From the NCBI RefSeq assembly GCF_024198175.1, contig NZ_JAJVKV010000002.1:992001-1056000 (forward strand): a stretch of 64,000 nt of DNA. The letters are read 5' to 3'. Shown here in pieces: positions 62,689-64,000 of this stretch. Source of the DNA: Pyxidicoccus xibeiensis. GTDB lineage: Bacteria > Myxococcota > Myxococcia > Myxococcales > Myxococcaceae. The notes under the pieces are model-generated. The model saw only the letters and a program-made list of their open reading frames with translations. It was not told the DNA's origin and ran no database searches. Made by a program: the position numbers and the translations under genes. How positions within the stretch are numbered: position 1 is the stretch's first letter; each line of letters begins with the position of its first letter.

Positions 62689-64000
62689 ATGTCCAGCAAG
62701 ACCTCGCGAAACATCCGCAAGCAACCTGTGCCTTCCTCGTTGAAGGGCACTCTCGTCGTCCTGGCCGCCAGCCTGTCGTTCACGCTCATGGGGTGCGGGG
62801 GCGCTGACACCGGGACGACCGAAGAAGTCCTGACCTCCCAGGACGCGCTCTTGGACGGCTACAACCTCGTCGTGACGGGTACGAGCCCGCTCACCGTGGC
62901 GCCGGGGAGTGCCGTCGTCTTCAGCGCAAGCATCAAGAACACGGGGACTGTCGCAACTCCCGTGGGCATCATCCACGGCGTGTCCTTCTGGGTGAACGGC
63001 ACCCAGGTGTCGTGGTCCGATACCCACACGGACTCCCTGGCCCCTGGCGCGAGCGTCACGCTCACCTCGAACCATGGCCCGACGGGAACCCGGGTGTGGA
63101 CCGCGTCGGCCACCCCCGGCACGCATACGCTTCTCGCCAGGGTCGATGACGTCAATCGCATGCCGAGCGAGACGGACGAGACCGACAATGAGTACAGCGC
63201 CCAGCTGAGCGTGACGGCCAGCGCGACCTGCTCAGACAGGGTCCGCAACGGCACCGAGACCGGGGTCGACTGCGGTCCCGACTGTGGTCCGTGTGAGTGG
63301 CCGTTCACCGCGGTGCCCCGCACCGTCCTCCGGCAGTCGGCCAGGCGGGTCTACGCGCACTGGCACTACTACCCGGTGTCGCTCGACAACTACAACCCGA
63401 CGTCCAACGACTACTACGAGCGCAACTACATCGCCTCCACGGGCGAGGGCGGCTCGCACTCGGCCTACGGCGGCATGATGCGTGAGCGTCCCATCCCGAG
63501 GCCGACGCGCCCGGAGACGGACTGGCAGCTGCGCGACGCGAAGGACGAAATCGAGCTGGCCGCGCGCATCGGCATCGACGGCTTCTACCTGAACCTGTGG
63601 ACCGACAGCGACGTGGGCAACGGCGCCGTGTGGACGCGGGCGAAGACCCTCGTCGAAGCAGCCTCGCAGGTCGGAAGCTTCGATATCGTCCCGAACTTCG
63701 ACCTGACCATCCTCAACACGGGAAGCCAGACGGGGGACCTGGACGCGATGGTCCGCATCCTGGGCAAGCTGAAGGGCTACTCCGCGCTCCTGAAGCGCCC
63801 CGATGGGAAGTTCGTCGTCGGCCTGTTCAATCCTGCCGCGCATGGCCGGACGGCCAGCTTCTACGGCACCTTCAAGCAGCGCGCAGCGACCGAGCTGGGC
63901 ATGAACCTGTACCTGGTGCCTGTCTTCCTCGGGACGGGAAGCACCGCGCTCTTCGACGCGTACAAGACCGTCGGAGACGCCTATGCCGGGTGGGGCACCG
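62689..64000 (+). CDS. CARDB/GH71-like lipoprotein (3' truncated)
   Basis: The frame runs off the window. Start ATG 62689 with an exact AGGAGG 6 nt before. A lipobox (FTLMGCGG) heads a Thr-rich linker; residues about 55-175 are a CARDB-like beta domain (YNLVVTGTSPLTVAPGSAVVFSASIKNTG); then a Cys-rich turn (VDCGPDCGPC). From about residue 215 on come segments typical of GH71/GH99-like alpha-glucanases: VYAHWHYYPVSLDNY, EIELAARIGIDGFYLNLW, FDIVPNFDLTI. Such enzymes attack alpha-1,3-glucan of fungal walls or mannan. Catalytic residues may lie beyond the edge. Prey-cell-wall digestion is a reasonable inference. Confidence 0.85.
   Translation, partial: MSSKTSRNIRKQPVPSSLKGTLVVLAASLSFTLMGCGGADTGTTEEVLTSQDALLDGYNLVVTGTSPLTVAPGSAVVFSASIKNTGTVATPVGIIHGVSFWVNGTQVSWSDTHTDSLAPGASVTLTSNHGPTGTRVWTASATPGTHTLLARVDDVNRMPSETDETDNEYSAQLSVTASATCSDRVRNGTETGVDCGPDCGPCEWPFTAVPRTVLRQSARRVYAHWHYYPVSLDNYNPTSNDYYERNYIASTGEGGSHSAYGGMMRERPIPRPTRPETDWQLRDAKDEIELAARIGIDGFYLNLWTDSDVGNGAVWTRAKTLVEAASQVGSFDIVPNFDLTILNTGSQTGDLDAMVRILGKLKGYSALLKRPDGKFVVGLFNPAAHGRTASFYGTFKQRAATELGMNLYLVPVFLGTGSTALFDAYKTVGDAYAGWGT

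Noticed and set aside
1..64000. CRISPR array, tRNA or rRNA genes, IS elements
   Set aside because: No regular short repeats with unique spacers, no cloverleaf-like segment ending in CCA, no terminal-inverted-repeat transposase gene was seen while reading the window.

Overview
The window is typical chromosomal DNA of a myxobacterium in the Myxococcus/Corallococcus/Pyxidicoccus group. The base composition is very GC-rich, and nearly every third codon position is G or C, so long spurious reading frames lie antisense to real genes. The gene content also fits: a giant NRPS, many lipoproteins, a vWA lipoprotein, a large hybrid-type histidine kinase, secreted polysaccharide hydrolases, and near-palindromic LexA-type boxes that match the published Myxococcus consensus as I recall it. 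I assign the family with confidence but not the species. I found 44 protein genes (the first and last cut by the window edges), no rRNA or tRNA, no CRISPR and no insertion sequence. No stretch above 300 bases lacks a gene.

Region 1 (1-13493) is the 3' end of a non-ribosomal peptide synthetase: four C-A-T modules and a thioesterase. Binding-pocket residues read by eye suggest Val-like, Glu, aromatic (Tyr/Phe), Ser. The first C domain has the HHxxMDG form usually seen after an epimerising module. A clean hairpin follows the stop codon, and a cell-wall amidase gene faces it.

Region 2 (14631-33435) is housekeeping and stress. Lon protease (terminated by a hairpin) is divergent from a vWA lipoprotein gene. 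imuA-imuB follows, and dnaE2 lies about 9 kb further on. These three make up the mutagenic translesion 'mutasome', and both transcription units carry a one-mismatch CTGAAC-N4-GTTCAG box just upstream, so they are probably co-induced by DNA damage although unlinked. Between them are a small lipoprotein, an FHA protein, a UDP-glucuronate-epimerase-like SDR, another lipoprotein, an ABC-F ATPase, an NfeD/SPFH membrane pair and two alpha/beta hydrolases.

Region 3 (33480-48647) is mixed accessory and regulatory DNA. It holds two related small low-GC proteins that resemble orphan immunity proteins, an AidB-like acyl-CoA dehydrogenase, a two-repeat secreted protein, a proline-rich AAA ATPase, a WbqC-like protein, a histidine kinase with a degenerate receiver domain, a phytanoyl-CoA-dioxygenase-like enzyme, a LysR regulator divergent from a lipoprotein, and a tetR-doxX operon with a perfect operator palindrome.

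Region 4 (48699-64000) has an amidase, the biotin transporter subunit BioY, a J-domain/zinc-ribbon protein, a two-domain VOC protein, a low-GC DUF4256 protein, and a group of exported proteins: an NWAVG-type repeat protein, a GH43-like enzyme, a seven-repeat carboxypeptidase-regulatory-like protein, PhoD-like phosphatase, a lipoprotein hydrolase and the start of a CARDB/GH71-like lipoprotein. This last group fits the saprophytic and predatory lifestyle of these bacteria.
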